Assembly: GCF_030053415.1 (NCBI RefSeq)
Contig: NZ_JASGBJ010000005.1
Coordinates: 62,001-126,000 of the forward strand
DNA length: 64,000 bases
Source of the DNA: Marinobacter sp. CHS3-4
GTDB lineage: Bacteria > Pseudomonadota > Gammaproteobacteria > Pseudomonadales > Oleiphilaceae
Reading direction: 5' to 3'
A model generated the notes under the pieces. That model searched no databases. It was given only the letters and a program-made list of their open reading frames with translations, and was not told where the DNA came from. The first letter of the stretch is position 1. Each line of letters begins with the position of its first letter. The translations under genes were made by a program, and so were the position numbers. Shown piece after piece: positions 19,240 to 29,597 of this stretch.

Positions 19240-20613
19240 ATGTCTGCCTTCAGTCAGTTCGGCTTGTCCGAGCCCATGCGTTCAAATCTCGAAAAGCTGG
19301 GCTTCGATACCCCAACTCCGGTTCAGGCGGCGGCTCTGCCTCCGGCGCTGGCGGGCAAAGATGTGATAGCTCAGGCTCAGACCGGTAGCGGCAAAACCGC
19401 CGCGTTTGGCATTCCACTGGTGGAAGCTCTTAATGTTGGAGCTTTTTCTGTGCAGGGACTGGTGCTTTGTCCAACCCGGGAACTGGCTGATCAGGTAGCG
19501 AAGTCGCTTCGAGAGCTTGCCCGTGCAAAAGACAACGTCAAAGTCCTTTCTCTATGTGGCGGGGTCTCCATCGGACCTCAGATTGGCTCGCTTAGCCATG
19601 GCGCCCACCTTGTGGTGGGAACGCCGGGGCGGATCCAGGACCACCTCCGCAAGGGTACGCTTCGCCTGAATCGTTTGAAAACCCTGGTCCTGGATGAAGC
19701 AGACCGGATGCTCGATATGGGGTTTGAGGACGCAGTGCAGGACATCATTGGTCAATGCCCTGAGAAGCGGCAGACACTGATGTTCTCTGCCACCTGGCCA
19801 AAACCCATCAGACTGCTCAGCGAGCGCTATCAGACCGCTCCGGAAGATATAAAAATCGAACAGGCGCCCGTGGCGGCTGACATCACAGAGTTGTTCTATG
19901 AAATTGCGCCTGGCCAGCAGGTGGGCGCACTGCGGGCATTACTTTCCTCGCGTCAGCCTGACTCTTGCATTGCATTCTGCAATACAAAGCAGCAATGCGA
20001 CGAGTTGGCTGCCGCGCTGAACGAGCGCGGATTTTCGGCGCTGGCATTGCACGGAGATCTGGAACAACGGGAACGGGATAGCGTCCTGGTTCGCTTCGGA
20101 AACAAAAGCTGTACCGTATTGGTGGCGACCGACGTTGCGGCCCGCGGGCTGGATATTAAATCTCTGCCTCTGGTGGTCAACGTAGAGCCGGCCCGGGACG
20201 CAGAGGTTCACACGCACCGCATCGGTCGCACCGGCCGCGCGGGAGAACAAGGTATGGCGATCACACTTTGTGCACCCGCGCAGGCACACAAGATTAATCG
20301 CCTCGAACAACAACGAAAGCAGTCGGTAGAGTGGGGCGACTCGGAGGCCCTATTGGCGGTTCCTGACAAGCCTATTTCGCCGACCATGAAAACTCTGTGT
20401 ATTGCTGGCGGCCGTAAGGACAAAGTGCGTCCCGGTGATGTGCTGGGAGCGCTTACCGGCGAGGCTGGCATTCCGGGTAAAGCCGTTGGCAAGATCGACC
20501 TGTTTGATTTTCAGTGCTTCGTTGCCGTCGAAAAAGAGATTGCTGCCAAGGCACTTGAGCGCCTGGAAAGCGGTCGAATCAAAGGGCGAAAGTTACGGGT
20601 TCGATACGCGTGA
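19240..20613 (+). CDS. dbpA: ATP-dependent RNA helicase DbpA
   Basis: This DEAD-box helicase acts on 23S rRNA helix 92 during 50S assembly. All helicase motifs are present: Q motif FDTPTPVQAAALP, motif I AQTGSGKT (about 46-53), PTRELADQ, DEAD at residues 152-155, SAT in MFSATWPK, ATDVAARGLD and HRIGRTGRAG. The DbpA-specific C-terminal RNA-binding domain (about 385-457) is recognisable from MKTLCIAGGRKDKVRPGDVL and KAVGKIDLFDFQCFVAVEK, which sets it apart from generic DEAD proteins. The length of 457 residues matches E. coli DbpA. It is monocistronic, with GGGAA before the ATG and a terminator after the stop. Confidence 0.95.
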   Translation: MSAFSQFGLSEPMRSNLEKLGFDTPTPVQAAALPPALAGKDVIAQAQTGSGKTAAFGIPLVEALNVGAFSVQGLVLCPTRELADQVAKSLRELARAKDNVKVLSLCGGVSIGPQIGSLSHGAHLVVGTPGRIQDHLRKGTLRLNRLKTLVLDEADRMLDMGFEDAVQDIIGQCPEKRQTLMFSATWPKPIRLLSERYQTAPEDIKIEQAPVAADITELFYEIAPGQQVGALRALLSSRQPDSCIAFCNTKQQCDELAAALNERGFSALALHGDLEQRERDSVLVRFGNKSCTVLVATDVAARGLDIKSLPLVVNVEPARDAEVHTHRIGRTGRAGEQGMAITLCAPAQAHKINRLEQQRKQSVEWGDSEALLAVPDKPISPTMKTLCIAGGRKDKVRPGDVLGALTGEAGIPGKAVGKIDLFDFQCFVAVEKEIAAKALERLESGRIKGRKLRVRYA

Positions 20614-20624
20614 AACAGTCGTCG

Positions 20625-20653
20625 AAAAAATGGCATTGGAAGGCCATTTTTTT
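20625..20653 (+). terminator. Rho-independent terminator after dbpA
   Basis: AAAAAATGGC and GCCATTTTTT form a ten-pair stem with an eight-base loop, ending in a run of seven T. It begins about ten bases after the dbpA stop. Confidence 0.85.
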
Positions 20654-20837
20654 AGCTGCTGATGCTCGGAAACCCCTTATTGAAAGATGCCATTAGCTTG
20701 CTCAGGGAGCCGGAAAACGGTAAATTACGCGGGATTTTGCCTCCCGAATTGTTTGGCGTAGTCTTAGCATAAAGTCGTAGACCGCAGCCTGCCTAGCTTT
20801 CGGGGAAATCAACACTCAACACAGGTAGCTATTTGAT

Positions 20838-21089
20838 ATGAGTGAGCTGATGTCACAAGCCGTCGATCTGATGATCGCAGGCATGGGGTTTGTGTTCGTA
20901 TTCCTGATTATTCTGGTGTTCGCAACTCTGCTCATGTCCAAGCTGGTTCTCAGGCTCGGCCCTCCGGAACCTGCCACTCCGGCTAAAACGCCTCGTGCAA
21001 AGTCTTCGGCGCCGAAATCAGTTGATCCTGACACTGCCGAAGCCATTAAGAAAGCTATTGCACAATACCGGTCGCGCCACAAGAAGTGA
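20838..21089 (+). CDS. oadG: Oxaloacetate decarboxylase gamma chain
   Basis: This small subunit (83 residues) anchors and assembles the Na+-pumping oxaloacetate decarboxylase. A single N-terminal membrane helix (MIAGMGFVFVFLIILVFATL) is followed by a Pro/Ala linker and a basic C-terminus (AIKKAIAQYRSRHKK). It is the first gene of oadG-oadA-oadB with 42- and 13-base gaps. The short length and weak conservation would make it hard to name alone; the operon identifies it. No clear sigma-70 promoter could be assigned in the 184-base gap after the dbpA terminator. Confidence 0.9.
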   Translation: MSELMSQAVDLMIAGMGFVFVFLIILVFATLLMSKLVLRLGPPEPATPAKTPRAKSSAPKSVDPDTAEAIKKAIAQYRSRHKK

Positions 21090-21131
21090 CCGGGCGGACA
21101 GATTAGAACCTTTAAACAGAAGGCTGACACG

Positions 21132-22931
21132 ATGACTGATACAAAGAAACCGTTAGGGATTACGGACGTTATCCTGCGTGATGCCCACCAATCCCTGCTG
21201 GCCACCCGCATGCGCCTGGACGACATGCTGCCGATTGCAGAGAAGCTCGATCAAGTTGGCTTCTGGTCACTGGAATCCTGGGGTGGCGCGACGTTTGATT
21301 CTTGCATCCGCTACCTGGGCGAGGATCCATGGGAGCGCATCCGCGAGCTGAAAAAGGCGATGCCGAACACGCAACAGCAAATGCTTCTGCGTGGTCAGAA
21401 CCTGCTGGGCTATCGTCATTATGCGGATGACGTTGTTGAACGTTTCTGTGATCGTGCCGCTGAAAACGGCGTGGATGTGTTCCGTATTTTCGATGCGATG
21501 AACGATCCACGTAACCTGGACACTGCCATCAAAGCCGTGAAGAAAACCGGCAAGCATGCCCAGGGCACCATCGCTTACACCACCAGCCCCGTCCACACCA
21601 TTGAAATGTGGGTCGACATGGCTAAAGAAGTGGCCAGCATGGGGGCAGATTCCATTGCCATCAAAGACATGGCAGGCATCCTGAAGCCTTACGTGGCGTT
21701 TGACCTGGTTACCCGCCTGAAGAAAGAACTGGACGTGCCGATTCACATGCAGTGTCATGCCACCACAGGTATGTCTACCGCTACCGCCATTAAAGCGGCA
21801 GAAGCGGGCATCGACAATGTCGATACGGCCATCTCTTCCATGAGCATGACTTATGGTCATTCGCCCACCGAGGCCGTCGTTGCCATTCTTGAGGGTACAG
21901 ACCGCGATACTGGCCTGGATCTGAATCTACTTGAAGAAATTGCCTCTTACTTCCGTCAGGTTCGCAAGAAGTATGCTCAATTCGAAGGTAGCCTGCGTGG
22001 CACCGATTCCCGCATCCTGATTGCTCAGGTTCCGGGCGGCATGTTGACCAACATGGAGAACCAGCTCAAGGAGCAGAACGCCACCGACAAGTTTGATCAG
22101 GTACTGGACGAGATTCCACGGGTTCGTGAAGACCTCGGCTTCATTCCTCTGGTAACTCCGACTTCTCAGATTGTTGGTACTCAGGCCGTTCTGAACGTTC
22201 TGACAGGTGAGCGTTACAAGTCCATCTCCAAAGAGACCTCTGCCATTCTGAAGGGCGAGTACGGCGCTGCGCCTGCGGAGTTCAACAAGGAACTGCAAGA
22301 GCGTGTTCTGGATGGAAAAGAGCCCGTAACCTGCCGTCCGGCGGACCTGCTTGACCCAGAGATGGACAAACTGACCGACGAATTGAAACAGATCGCTGGC
22401 GAGAAAGACATCAAGCTGGCCGAGAACGAGATTGACGACGTTCTGACCTACGCGCTGTTCCCACAGATCGGTCTGAAGTTCCTTGAGAATCGTGGCAACC
22501 CGGACGCATTCGAGCCGGTTCCGACCGCCGAGAGTGCTGCGGCGGCTTCTGCGCCTGCCAAGCAAGGTGGCCCGGAAACCTACACCGTTGAAGTGAACGG
22601 AAAAGAGTATGTGGTTGCTGTCAGCGAAGGTGGCGAAATCACTCAGATACAGGGTAGCGATGGCGCCAGCTCTGGTGGTCAGGCACCTGCAGCTGCACCT
22701 GCGCCAGCCGCTGGTGACGGTGAGCCAGTGCCCGCTCCGCTGGGCGGCAATATCTTCAAGGTATTGGTTTCACCAGGTGACGCGGTTGAAGAAGGGGACG
22801 TGATGATCATTCTCGAGGCCATGAAAATGGAAACCGAGGTGCGCGCACCCAAAGCCGGAACCATCGGCGAAGTCTTCATCAAGGTCGGTGATGCCGTCTC
22901 CGTTGGTGATGAAATGCTGACAATCGGATAA
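21132..22931 (+). CDS. oadA: Oxaloacetate decarboxylase alpha chain (biotin-containing)
   Basis: This is the catalytic subunit that moves the carboxyl group of oxaloacetate to biotin. The N-terminal HMGL-like carboxyltransferase barrel begins [18 protein letters not shown] and has metal-binding [20 protein letters not shown] and the active-site Lys segment [19 protein letters not shown] conserved region is in the middle, then a Pro/Ala-rich hinge (about 505-530), and a biotinyl domain with [15 protein letters not shown] in which Lys565 is biotinylated. The length is 599 residues. With the beta chain it couples decarboxylation to Na+ export; the role could be anaplerotic control or Na+ extrusion in a marine cell. 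Confidence 0.97.
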   Translation: MTDTKKPLGITDVILRDAHQSLLATRMRLDDMLPIAEKLDQVGFWSLESWGGATFDSCIRYLGEDPWERIRELKKAMPNTQQQMLLRGQNLLGYRHYADDVVERFCDRAAENGVDVFRIFDAMNDPRNLDTAIKAVKKTGKHAQGTIAYTTSPVHTIEMWVDMAKEVASMGADSIAIKDMAGILKPYVAFDLVTRLKKELDVPIHMQCHATTGMSTATAIKAAEAGIDNVDTAISSMSMTYGHSPTEAVVAILEGTDRDTGLDLNLLEEIASYFRQVRKKYAQFEGSLRGTDSRILIAQVPGGMLTNMENQLKEQNATDKFDQVLDEIPRVREDLGFIPLVTPTSQIVGTQAVLNVLTGERYKSISKETSAILKGEYGAAPAEFNKELQERVLDGKEPVTCRPADLLDPEMDKLTDELKQIAGEKDIKLAENEIDDVLTYALFPQIGLKFLENRGNPDAFEPVPTAESAAAASAPAKQGGPETYTVEVNGKEYVVAVSEGGEITQIQGSDGASSGGQAPAAAPAPAAGDGEPVPAPLGGNIFKVLVSPGDAVEEGDVMIILEAMKMETEVRAPKAGTIGEVFIKVGDAVSVGDEMLTIG

Positions 22932-22944
22932 GGGCCAGCATTCC

Positions 22945-24279
22945 ATGGAAAAGTTAATGACACTCTGGACAGGTAGTGGCCTGTTCAACATCGAACCGGG
23001 TCAGGTGGTGATGATTGCCATCGGCCTTCTTCTTCTGTTCCTTGCGATTCGCAAAGGATTTGAGCCGCTGTTGCTGGTACCGATTGGTTTTGGCGGCATT
23101 CTGGCTAACATTCCCGAGGCAGGGCTTGCTCTGACCGCGGCGGAAAATGCCATTCACTTTGCCTTGAAGACCGAATCGTCCCAGCTTCTTGCCCTGCTGG
23201 CCGCCCCTCTGGATGTGGCCTATCAAGCTGGACAGGCGGTAACGCCGGAGCTGAAAGATGCGTTCAGAGCTGCGGTGAAGGAAGCCAGCTACTCTGATAT
23301 GGCTATGGCCAATGCCATTGCGCAGGACAACGGTTATGGCAACGGCATGCTGTATAACTTCTACTCCGTGGTGATCGGCAGCACCGTTGGCCCGCTGTTG
23401 ATCTTCATGGGGGTTGGTGCCATGACAGACTTTGGCCCGTTGCTGGCTAACCCGAAGACCCTGCTGTTGGGCGCTGCGGCTCAGTTCGGGATCTTCGGTA
23501 CCGTTCTGGGTGCGGCTTTGCTGGACTGGCTGGGTATTCTGGAATTCACCATTCTGGAAGCCGCTGCCATTGGTATTATCGGTGGCGCGGATGGTCCGAC
23601 CTCGATCTATGTTTCAAGCGTACTGGCTCCACATCTGTTGGGTGCGATAGCGGTGTCGGCTTATGCCTACATGGCGTTAGTGCCAATGATTCAGCCGCCG
23701 ATCATGAAGGCACTGACCAGCCAGAAAGAACGTGCGATTAAAATGAGTCAGCTGCGGCCTGTCAGCAAGAAAGAGAAGATCGTTTTCCCGCTGGTGGTTC
23801 TGATTGCCGTGGTCCTGTTCCTGCCTGACGCGGCGCCGCTGCTGGGTATGTTCTGCTTCGGTAACCTGATGCGTGAGTGTGGCGTGGTGGAGCGTTTAAG
23901 CGATACGGCACAGAACGCGCTGATCAACATCGTGACCATCTTCCTGGGCCTCTCGGTTGGCTCTAAGCTGATGGCTGACAAGTTCTTGGACGGTCAGACA
24001 CTGGGTATCCTGGGGCTGGGCATCGTGGCTTTCGGTATCGGCACTATGTGTGGTGTTCTGATGGCGAAGCTGATGAACAAGCTGAGCAAGGAACAGATCA
24101 ACCCGCTGATCGGTTCTGCCGGTGTGTCTGCGGTGCCAATGGCAGCGCGGGTATCCAACAAGGTTGGCCTGGAAGCCAACCCGCAGAACTTCCTGCTGAT
24201 GCACGCGATGGGCCCGAACGTGGCTGGTGTTATCGGCTCTGCGGTTGCTGCGGGTGTGATGATCAAGCTCCTCGGCTGA
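22945..24279 (+). CDS. oadB: Na+-translocating oxaloacetate decarboxylase beta chain
   Basis: This integral membrane subunit (444 residues) decarboxylates carboxybiotin and exports Na+. About nine to ten hydrophobic segments are visible. Conserved stretches include [20 protein letters not shown], the Asp-bearing [20 protein letters not shown] (the Asp203 region important for Na+ binding), and the late [19 protein letters not shown] and [19 protein letters not shown]. It completes the oadGAB operon and is followed by a strong terminator. The glutaconyl- and methylmalonyl-CoA decarboxylase beta chains are close relatives, but the OadA partner fixes the substrate. Confidence 0.97.
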   Translation: MEKLMTLWTGSGLFNIEPGQVVMIAIGLLLLFLAIRKGFEPLLLVPIGFGGILANIPEAGLALTAAENAIHFALKTESSQLLALLAAPLDVAYQAGQAVTPELKDAFRAAVKEASYSDMAMANAIAQDNGYGNGMLYNFYSVVIGSTVGPLLIFMGVGAMTDFGPLLANPKTLLLGAAAQFGIFGTVLGAALLDWLGILEFTILEAAAIGIIGGADGPTSIYVSSVLAPHLLGAIAVSAYAYMALVPMIQPPIMKALTSQKERAIKMSQLRPVSKKEKIVFPLVVLIAVVLFLPDAAPLLGMFCFGNLMRECGVVERLSDTAQNALINIVTIFLGLSVGSKLMADKFLDGQTLGILGLGIVAFGIGTMCGVLMAKLMNKLSKEQINPLIGSAGVSAVPMAARVSNKVGLEANPQNFLLMHAMGPNVAGVIGSAVAAGVMIKLLG

Positions 24280-24297
24280 TCAATACACCGCGGTCTG

Positions 24298-24329
24298 AAA
24301 AAAGCCCCGCCTTTGTGCGGGGCTTTTTT
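24298..24329. terminator. Bidirectional terminator between oadB and dnaE2
   Basis: AAAGCCCCGC and GCGGGGCTTT form a ten-pair stem with a six-base loop. It has TTTTTTA on the plus side for oadB and a T-run on the minus side for dnaE2, whose stop is only five bases away. Confidence 0.92.
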
Positions 24330-24333
24330 ATGG

Positions 24334-27300
24334 CTAATGAAAGTTTCTGGAATGAACAGGCAGCGTCTTGATCAGGTGGGTCAGGTCCGACAGTTTGCCC
24401 GCCATCACGTGAACAATGTCTCCCTGTCTTTCTATAACGCCTTTTACATGCAGCAGCCTGGCGGTAAGCAGGGGTTTGCGTTGCTTGCGTGCTGTGGCCA
24501 GCCAAACGACCACGTTTACGTTACCGGTTTCATCTTCCAGGGTGACGAAGGTGACCCCAGAGGCGGAGCCGGGGCGTTGTCTGCCGGTGACGAGCCCGGC
24601 TACCTGAACGGGGATACCGCTTTTGGTGTTTTTTAGTTGTTCAGAGGTTTGGCAGAAGCGCAGGTGACCCTGCTCCCGTAACAGGGCCAAGGGGTGCCGT
24701 TGTAGGGTCAGGCCCTGGCTGGCGTAGTCGGCGAGTATGTTCTGGCCTTCTGAAGGTTCTGGAAGTTGCTGGCAAAGCTCGCTGTTGTAGGCCGGAGCGG
24801 CCTCTGCCGCAAACAGAGCACTGGGTTGTTCGTGGTCCAGCAGTTGCCAGTAGGCCTGGTGACGATTGGCGGTGAAGTCGGGCATTGCGTTGGCACCGGC
24901 AAGCAGCTCCATGTCCCGCTGGTTCAATCCGGCAAGCTGCCGGATCTGCTGAGTGCTTTGATAGCCGCCGGCAGGACGGTGTTGGTAGAGCCGCTCTGCG
25001 CCTTCGCCTGATAACCCCTGAATCTGTCGCAATCCAAGCCGCAAATGGCGCTCCGGCCCTTCCAAGCTATGGTCCGGCTCGCTGTAATTTACATCCGGCG
25101 CCAGTACGATCACGTTGTGACGGCGGGCATCCTGTACCAGTTGGGAGGGGGAGTAAAACCCCATGGGTTGGCTGTTTAACAACGCACAGTAGAAAGCTGC
25201 GGGATAATGGCATTTGATCCACGCAGACACATACACCAACAGGGCAAAGCTGGCTGCGTGGGATTCTGGAAAACCGTAGCCGCCAAATCCACAAATCTGT
25301 TGATACAGGCGCTCTGCGAAGTCTTCGCTATGGCCCCTTTGCAGCATGCCGTCCATCAGTTTCTGGCGGAAAGGGGTCAGATCGCCATGGGATTTCCAGG
25401 CTGCCATGGCGCGGCGAAGTTGATCGGCTTCGCCCGCAGAAAAACCAGCCGCCACCATGGCCAGTTTGATGACCTGTTCCTGAAAAATCGGCACACCCAG
25501 GGTACGTTCCAGGACGCTGCGGATGGCATCGTTGGGGTAGTCGACAGGCTCCAACCCATGCTTGCGGCGCAGGTAAGGATGGACCATATCGCCCTGAATC
25601 GGGCCGGGGCGCACGATGGCGACTTCCACCACCAGGTCGTAATAGGTGGCTGGCTTGAGCCGGGGCAGCATGTTGATCTGGGCGCGTGATTCCACCTGGA
25701 AAACGCCAATGCTGTCGCCTTGCTGGAGCATCTGATAGGTGGCTTTGTCCTCCTGGGGTACATCCTGAATATGGAAAGGCGCGCCTTTCTGTTCGCTGAT
25801 CAACTCCAGGGCCCGGCGGATGGCAGACAGCATGCCCAAGGCCAGCACGTCCACTTTCATCAGGCCCAGGCTTTCCAGATCGTCTTTGTCCCATTGAATG
25901 ACGGTGCGGTCGGCCATGGCGGCATTTTCGACGGGCACCAGATCGGCCAGCGGCCCGGCGCTGATCACAAATCCGCCGACATGCTGGGACAGGTGTCGGG
26001 GAAAGCCGAGCAGGGTGTTCACCAGTATAAAAAACTGGTTTGCTACTTTCGGGTTGCGGGTCAGATGCTTGTCCAGAATCTGCTGGCGCCAGTCCGTGGC
26101 TTTGTCTCGCCAGTCGATGCCGTCCAGCAGCTGTTCCACCAGTGCCGGGTCAAATCCCAGCGCCTTTCCCACGTCCCGGATGGCACTTTTAGGCCGGTAG
26201 CGAATCACGGTAGCAGCCAGCGCGGCCCTTTCGCGTCCATAGCGCCGGTAAATATACTGAATCACTTCCTCTCGCCGTTGGTGCTCGAAATCCACATCGA
26301 TATCCGGCGGCTCATTACGGTCTTTGGAAATAAAACGCTCGAACAGCAAGTCCACCCTGGCCGGGTTGACCTCGGTAATGCCCAGGCAGTAGCAAACCGC
26401 TGAGTTGGCGGCAGAACCACGTCCCTGGCACAGAATGTCCTGGCTACGTGCAAAGGCGACGATGTCGTGAATGGTCAGGAAATAGTGCTCATAGGCCATC
26501 TCTGAAATCAGGGCCAACTCTTTGCGAATCAGGCCCTGAACCTTCAACGGCGTGCCATCCGGGTAGCGTCGCTTTTCGCCTTCCTGTGTCAGACGTTTCA
26601 GATACGCGGCCGGTGTTTCGTTGCTGGGCACCAGATCCGGTGGGTATTCGTAGCGGAGGCTGCCGGGTTCAAAAGTGCACTGGTTGGCAATGGCTACGGA
26701 TTCGCGCAGCCAGGCTTCCGGAAACAGTTTTTTTAATACGGGCAGTGGCCGCAGGTAACGCTCTCCGTTCTGGAACAGGCAATGCCCCGCCTGTTCCAGA
26801 GTGGTGTGATTTCGCAGGGCTGTCAGCACATCCTGTAACGGCTGCCGGTCACGGGCATGCATGTGGACATCGCCTACGGCGGTGACCGGGCAGCGCAGGT
26901 GATCTGCCAGCCAGCGCACCCGTTCCAATTGCTGCTTTTCTCCCGATTCCAGGGAGCGGGACGCCGCCACCCAGAAGACCGGATCAAACAGCCGCTGCAA
27001 CCACTGGCCACAGGCCAGTGCCTGATCGGCATCTGCGTCGGTCAGGGAAGGGGGAAGCCACAGGCACAGGCATTCGTTCAGGTCATGGGTTTCCACATCC
27101 CGGAAAAACAGCCGGTAATCACCCTTTTCTGCTCGGCGGCGGCCGGTGGTGATGAGCTGGCAGAGTTGCGCGTAACCCTTGCGGTTTTTTGCCAGCAACA
27201 CAAAGCAGGGCGCTGCGGCGCCGGGTGGCGCGTCTTCCAGCTGAAAGCGGCTGCCGGTAATCAGTTTGATGGGGTGCTCTTTAACCGCCGCCCAGGCCCT

Positions 27301-27465
27301 TGGAATGCCGGCCACAGAGCAGGCATCCGTCACCGCCAGAGCCTTATAGCCCAGCGCCAGGGCCCGCTCCGACAGCTCGTGAGGGTGCGAGGCGCCGGTC
27401 AGAAAGGTGAAGTTGCTGAAGCAGACCAGTTCTGCGTAAGCCACTGTTTCCATCATCCCGGCCAT
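24334..27465 (-). CDS. dnaE2: Error-prone DNA polymerase DnaE2 (ImuC)
   Basis: This is the C-family polymerase of the SOS mutasome, giving lesion bypass and damage-induced mutagenesis together with ImuA and ImuB. The product has 1043 residues, typical for DnaE2 and shorter than replicative DnaE. Domain order is PHP (about 10-210, starting YAELVCFSNFTFLTGASHP), the palm with catalytic acidic residues in DIDVDFEHQRREE (about 388), GRGSAANSAVCYCLGIT, fingers, helix-hairpin-helix, and a C-terminal OB fold (VAGLVTGRQRPGSASGVTFV). It begins three bases after the imuB stop and ends at a bidirectional terminator, so it is the last gene of an imuA-imuB-dnaE2 operon under LexA control. Confidence 0.97.
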   Translation of the reverse strand: MAGMMETVAYAELVCFSNFTFLTGASHPHELSERALALGYKALAVTDACSVAGIPRAWAAVKEHPIKLITGSRFQLEDAPPGAAAPCFVLLAKNRKGYAQLCQLITTGRRRAEKGDYRLFFRDVETHDLNECLCLWLPPSLTDADADQALACGQWLQRLFDPVFWVAASRSLESGEKQQLERVRWLADHLRCPVTAVGDVHMHARDRQPLQDVLTALRNHTTLEQAGHCLFQNGERYLRPLPVLKKLFPEAWLRESVAIANQCTFEPGSLRYEYPPDLVPSNETPAAYLKRLTQEGEKRRYPDGTPLKVQGLIRKELALISEMAYEHYFLTIHDIVAFARSQDILCQGRGSAANSAVCYCLGITEVNPARVDLLFERFISKDRNEPPDIDVDFEHQRREEVIQYIYRRYGRERAALAATVIRYRPKSAIRDVGKALGFDPALVEQLLDGIDWRDKATDWRQQILDKHLTRNPKVANQFFILVNTLLGFPRHLSQHVGGFVISAGPLADLVPVENAAMADRTVIQWDKDDLESLGLMKVDVLALGMLSAIRRALELISEQKGAPFHIQDVPQEDKATYQMLQQGDSIGVFQVESRAQINMLPRLKPATYYDLVVEVAIVRPGPIQGDMVHPYLRRKHGLEPVDYPNDAIRSVLERTLGVPIFQEQVIKLAMVAAGFSAGEADQLRRAMAAWKSHGDLTPFRQKLMDGMLQRGHSEDFAERLYQQICGFGGYGFPESHAASFALLVYVSAWIKCHYPAAFYCALLNSQPMGFYSPSQLVQDARRHNVIVLAPDVNYSEPDHSLEGPERHLRLGLRQIQGLSGEGAERLYQHRPAGGYQSTQQIRQLAGLNQRDMELLAGANAMPDFTANRHQAYWQLLDHEQPSALFAAEAAPAYNSELCQQLPEPSEGQNILADYASQGLTLQRHPLALLREQGHLRFCQTSEQLKNTKSGIPVQVAGLVTGRQRPGSASGVTFVTLEDETGNVNVVVWLATARKQRKPLLTARLLHVKGVIERQGDIVHVMAGKLSDLTHLIKTLPVHSRNFH

Positions 27466-27468
27466 TCG

Positions 27469-28890
27469 CTATCCAAACCAGCCATGAACAAACCACCCGT
27501 CGCGGGCGTCATGAAACACCCAAGCCAGTTGGCCGCTGTTCAGCTTGGCAATGTAGTAGTCCCGGTGTACCCGCTGGCCATCCCACCAGCCGCCGCTGAT
27601 CCGTTCCGGTCCTGACAGCCATTCAGAGGGAGCCTCGGTAATGGGCTGCGGGCCTTTAAGCAGCCAGAGTGGGCGCCGCGGTAGACTGGCAAAATCGTCA
27701 GAGGATTTGTGCCCCGAATGCCGGGAAATGTCCGACGCTGACCATGCCCGTTCCGGGCGATGATCGGCCTGTGGTGATAGTTGGGTGAGTGCGTCACTGC
27801 CTAGCCTGGCCTGCAGGCGGCTGATCAGAGTGTGCCAGGCTTCGTTCAGATCCTGAGTGGTACCCAGAAGGTCTCGCTCATTGGCAGCTTCCCGATCGAT
27901 GAAGCGCTGTACCGACAAAACCATCGCCATTACCGGTGCTCGCAAAGGCGACTGATCGAATCGTATCTGGATCAGTTTCAGGAAGGCCTCGGCCCGGTGT
28001 TCGGGGCCGGATGTCCGAACTCGCAGGCGCGTAGGCTCTTCGTGACGGTGCTGAAGAATCAGCAGTAGGCTGTCTGTATCCTGTTGTCGCCAGCATAGAT
28101 CGTCCTCCAGCTCCTGTAACATGCGCTGAAGAGGAAACAGCAGGCCCTGGGATTGCTCAATGTCCTGTACAAAATCCGCTTGCTGACGAAACCGGTGTGG
28201 AGGCTGCCAGGGTGTTTGTGGGTCTGGCCGGCTGCCCTGAATTTTCTGGATGTGCACCACCACTTCCGGGGACAGCCGTTTTGCCAGCTCTTTTGGCGGT
28301 AATTTCAGCACGTCTCCCAATGTGTCCAGGCCTAACCGTTGAAGGCGTTGGCAGGCTTTTTCATCAAAACCGGCTTTTAAAAGGGGGAGCTGGCCCAAGG
28401 TTCGCTGGATATGGCCACTGTCGGCGGTGCATTCACCCTGGCCACTACGGGCAATCAGCGTGGCGGCCAGGGGAGTATGGCCAATGGCAATCCAGGCGTT
28501 GAGTTGTCGTTCATTCAGCCCCTGCTCAACGGTCTGCCAGACGGCGGACAACCCGCCATACAGCTTTTGCAGGCTGCCAATTTCCGCCAGGATGCCATCG
28601 GGTGACACCAGTACGATGTAGGCGGCATAGCGATAAAGCCAGCGGGCCTGATCTTCCAGAATGCGGGTTTCCTGCTGCTGGTCTGCCCTGGCTATCTGAA
28701 GTTGTGGGCACAGGCTGATGGCGGTTTTCAGACGCATGCCCGAGCGAATCCCCTGTGACTGCGCCACCGGGCAAGCCTGCAGAACTTTGTGGCCAGAGCC
28801 TTCCACCACAACCAGGGCCTGCTGTTTTTCATGGCTGCGACGAATATGATCCAGCAACAGGTGAGGAAAGTGCAGATACAACCAGAGCAT
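27469..28890 (-). CDS. imuB: Y-family polymerase-like protein ImuB
   Basis: ImuB is a catalytically inactive Y-family polymerase relative that links DnaE2 to the beta clamp. The 473-residue protein starts MLWLYLHFPHLLLDHIRRSH, where active Y polymerases have DMDAFFAS; the later catalytic SIDE is replaced by VSPDGILAEIG. Both active-site acidic clusters are therefore lost, which is the hallmark of ImuB. The little-finger region and a long C-terminal domain follow. It lies between imuA (five-base gap) and dnaE2 (three-base gap). A beta-clamp motif near the middle is expected but not assigned here. Confidence 0.94.
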   Translation of the reverse strand: MLWLYLHFPHLLLDHIRRSHEKQQALVVVEGSGHKVLQACPVAQSQGIRSGMRLKTAISLCPQLQIARADQQQETRILEDQARWLYRYAAYIVLVSPDGILAEIGSLQKLYGGLSAVWQTVEQGLNERQLNAWIAIGHTPLAATLIARSGQGECTADSGHIQRTLGQLPLLKAGFDEKACQRLQRLGLDTLGDVLKLPPKELAKRLSPEVVVHIQKIQGSRPDPQTPWQPPHRFRQQADFVQDIEQSQGLLFPLQRMLQELEDDLCWRQQDTDSLLLILQHRHEEPTRLRVRTSGPEHRAEAFLKLIQIRFDQSPLRAPVMAMVLSVQRFIDREAANERDLLGTTQDLNEAWHTLISRLQARLGSDALTQLSPQADHRPERAWSASDISRHSGHKSSDDFASLPRRPLWLLKGPQPITEAPSEWLSGPERISGGWWDGQRVHRDYYIAKLNSGQLAWVFHDARDGWFVHGWFG

Positions 28891-28895
28891 GGCAG

Positions 28896-29585
28896 TCAGC
28901 GCCTGGATGTCGGCCAGGGGCCCTCAACCACCCTAGGCGCTTCGTTGAAAGACAGATCTGCCCGGTGTGCCATGGCCAGAGAACAATTCTGGCCGGGCCA
29001 GCTGCCGCGCCGTTTAATGATGTTCACCGTCAGATTGTGTTGATGATCCGGCTCCAGCTCCAAACGCAGAGCGGCGGGTGAGTTCTGGTCTGCACACTGG
29101 CGATCACGGAACAGCACGCAGACATTGCTTCCGGCTTCCGCCGCCAGCTGCAAACGCCTGATATCCCGGGTTGCCAGATTACCCGGCCAGGCCATCACCA
29201 GGCCGGTGGCGGGAGAGCGCAGGCAGTTTTCCAGTGTCCAGAGAACATCGCCCTGATCGTCAGTGCGCACCATCACCACCTGATCAAGATTTACCCCTTC
29301 CCGTGCCATGGCGGGAGCGTAGGGCGTATGTGGCGGGTTCAGCCAGAAGACCGTTTTACCCCGGTCAGCCACTGTTTTCATCAGAGGCAGCAACAGGTGC
29401 AGTTCGCCAATACCGTAGGCATCCAGCAGACATTCGCTCAGGGCTCCCCGGGGCCAGCCAATACCGCCCAGCTGATTGTCCAGAACCTGATAGCCGGTGG
29501 GCTCTGATGGATGACTTGTGTGACCTTGCCGGTGCCCTTGCCAGACACGGGAATCCCGCATCAGCGTGTTCAGAATATCGCTCAT
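28896..29585 (-). CDS. imuA: ImuA, SOS mutasome RecA-like protein
   Basis: This 229-residue first gene of the imuA-imuB-dnaE2 cassette encodes a RecA/SulA-like protein required for damage-induced mutagenesis. It keeps the RecA-like lead-in GGIGWPRGALSECLLDAYGI but has no intact Walker A GKT at the position where RecA has one (DAYGIGELHLLL), so ATP binding is doubtful. It ends with an Arg/Trp-rich tail. The ATG at 29585 has GAGG six bases upstream, and a LexA box lies 13-32 bases before the start. Confidence 0.92.
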   Translation of the reverse strand: MSDILNTLMRDSRVWQGHRQGHTSHPSEPTGYQVLDNQLGGIGWPRGALSECLLDAYGIGELHLLLPLMKTVADRGKTVFWLNPPHTPYAPAMAREGVNLDQVVMVRTDDQGDVLWTLENCLRSPATGLVMAWPGNLATRDIRRLQLAAEAGSNVCVLFRDRQCADQNSPAALRLELEPDHQHNLTVNIIKRRGSWPGQNCSLAMAHRADLSFNEAPRVVEGPWPTSRR

Positions 29586-29597
29586 GAAAACCTCAAA

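Noticed and set aside
20654..20837. A sigma-70 promoter for oadG
   Set aside because: Several TTG-like and TA-rich words exist, but none form a -35/-10 pair with acceptable spacing.
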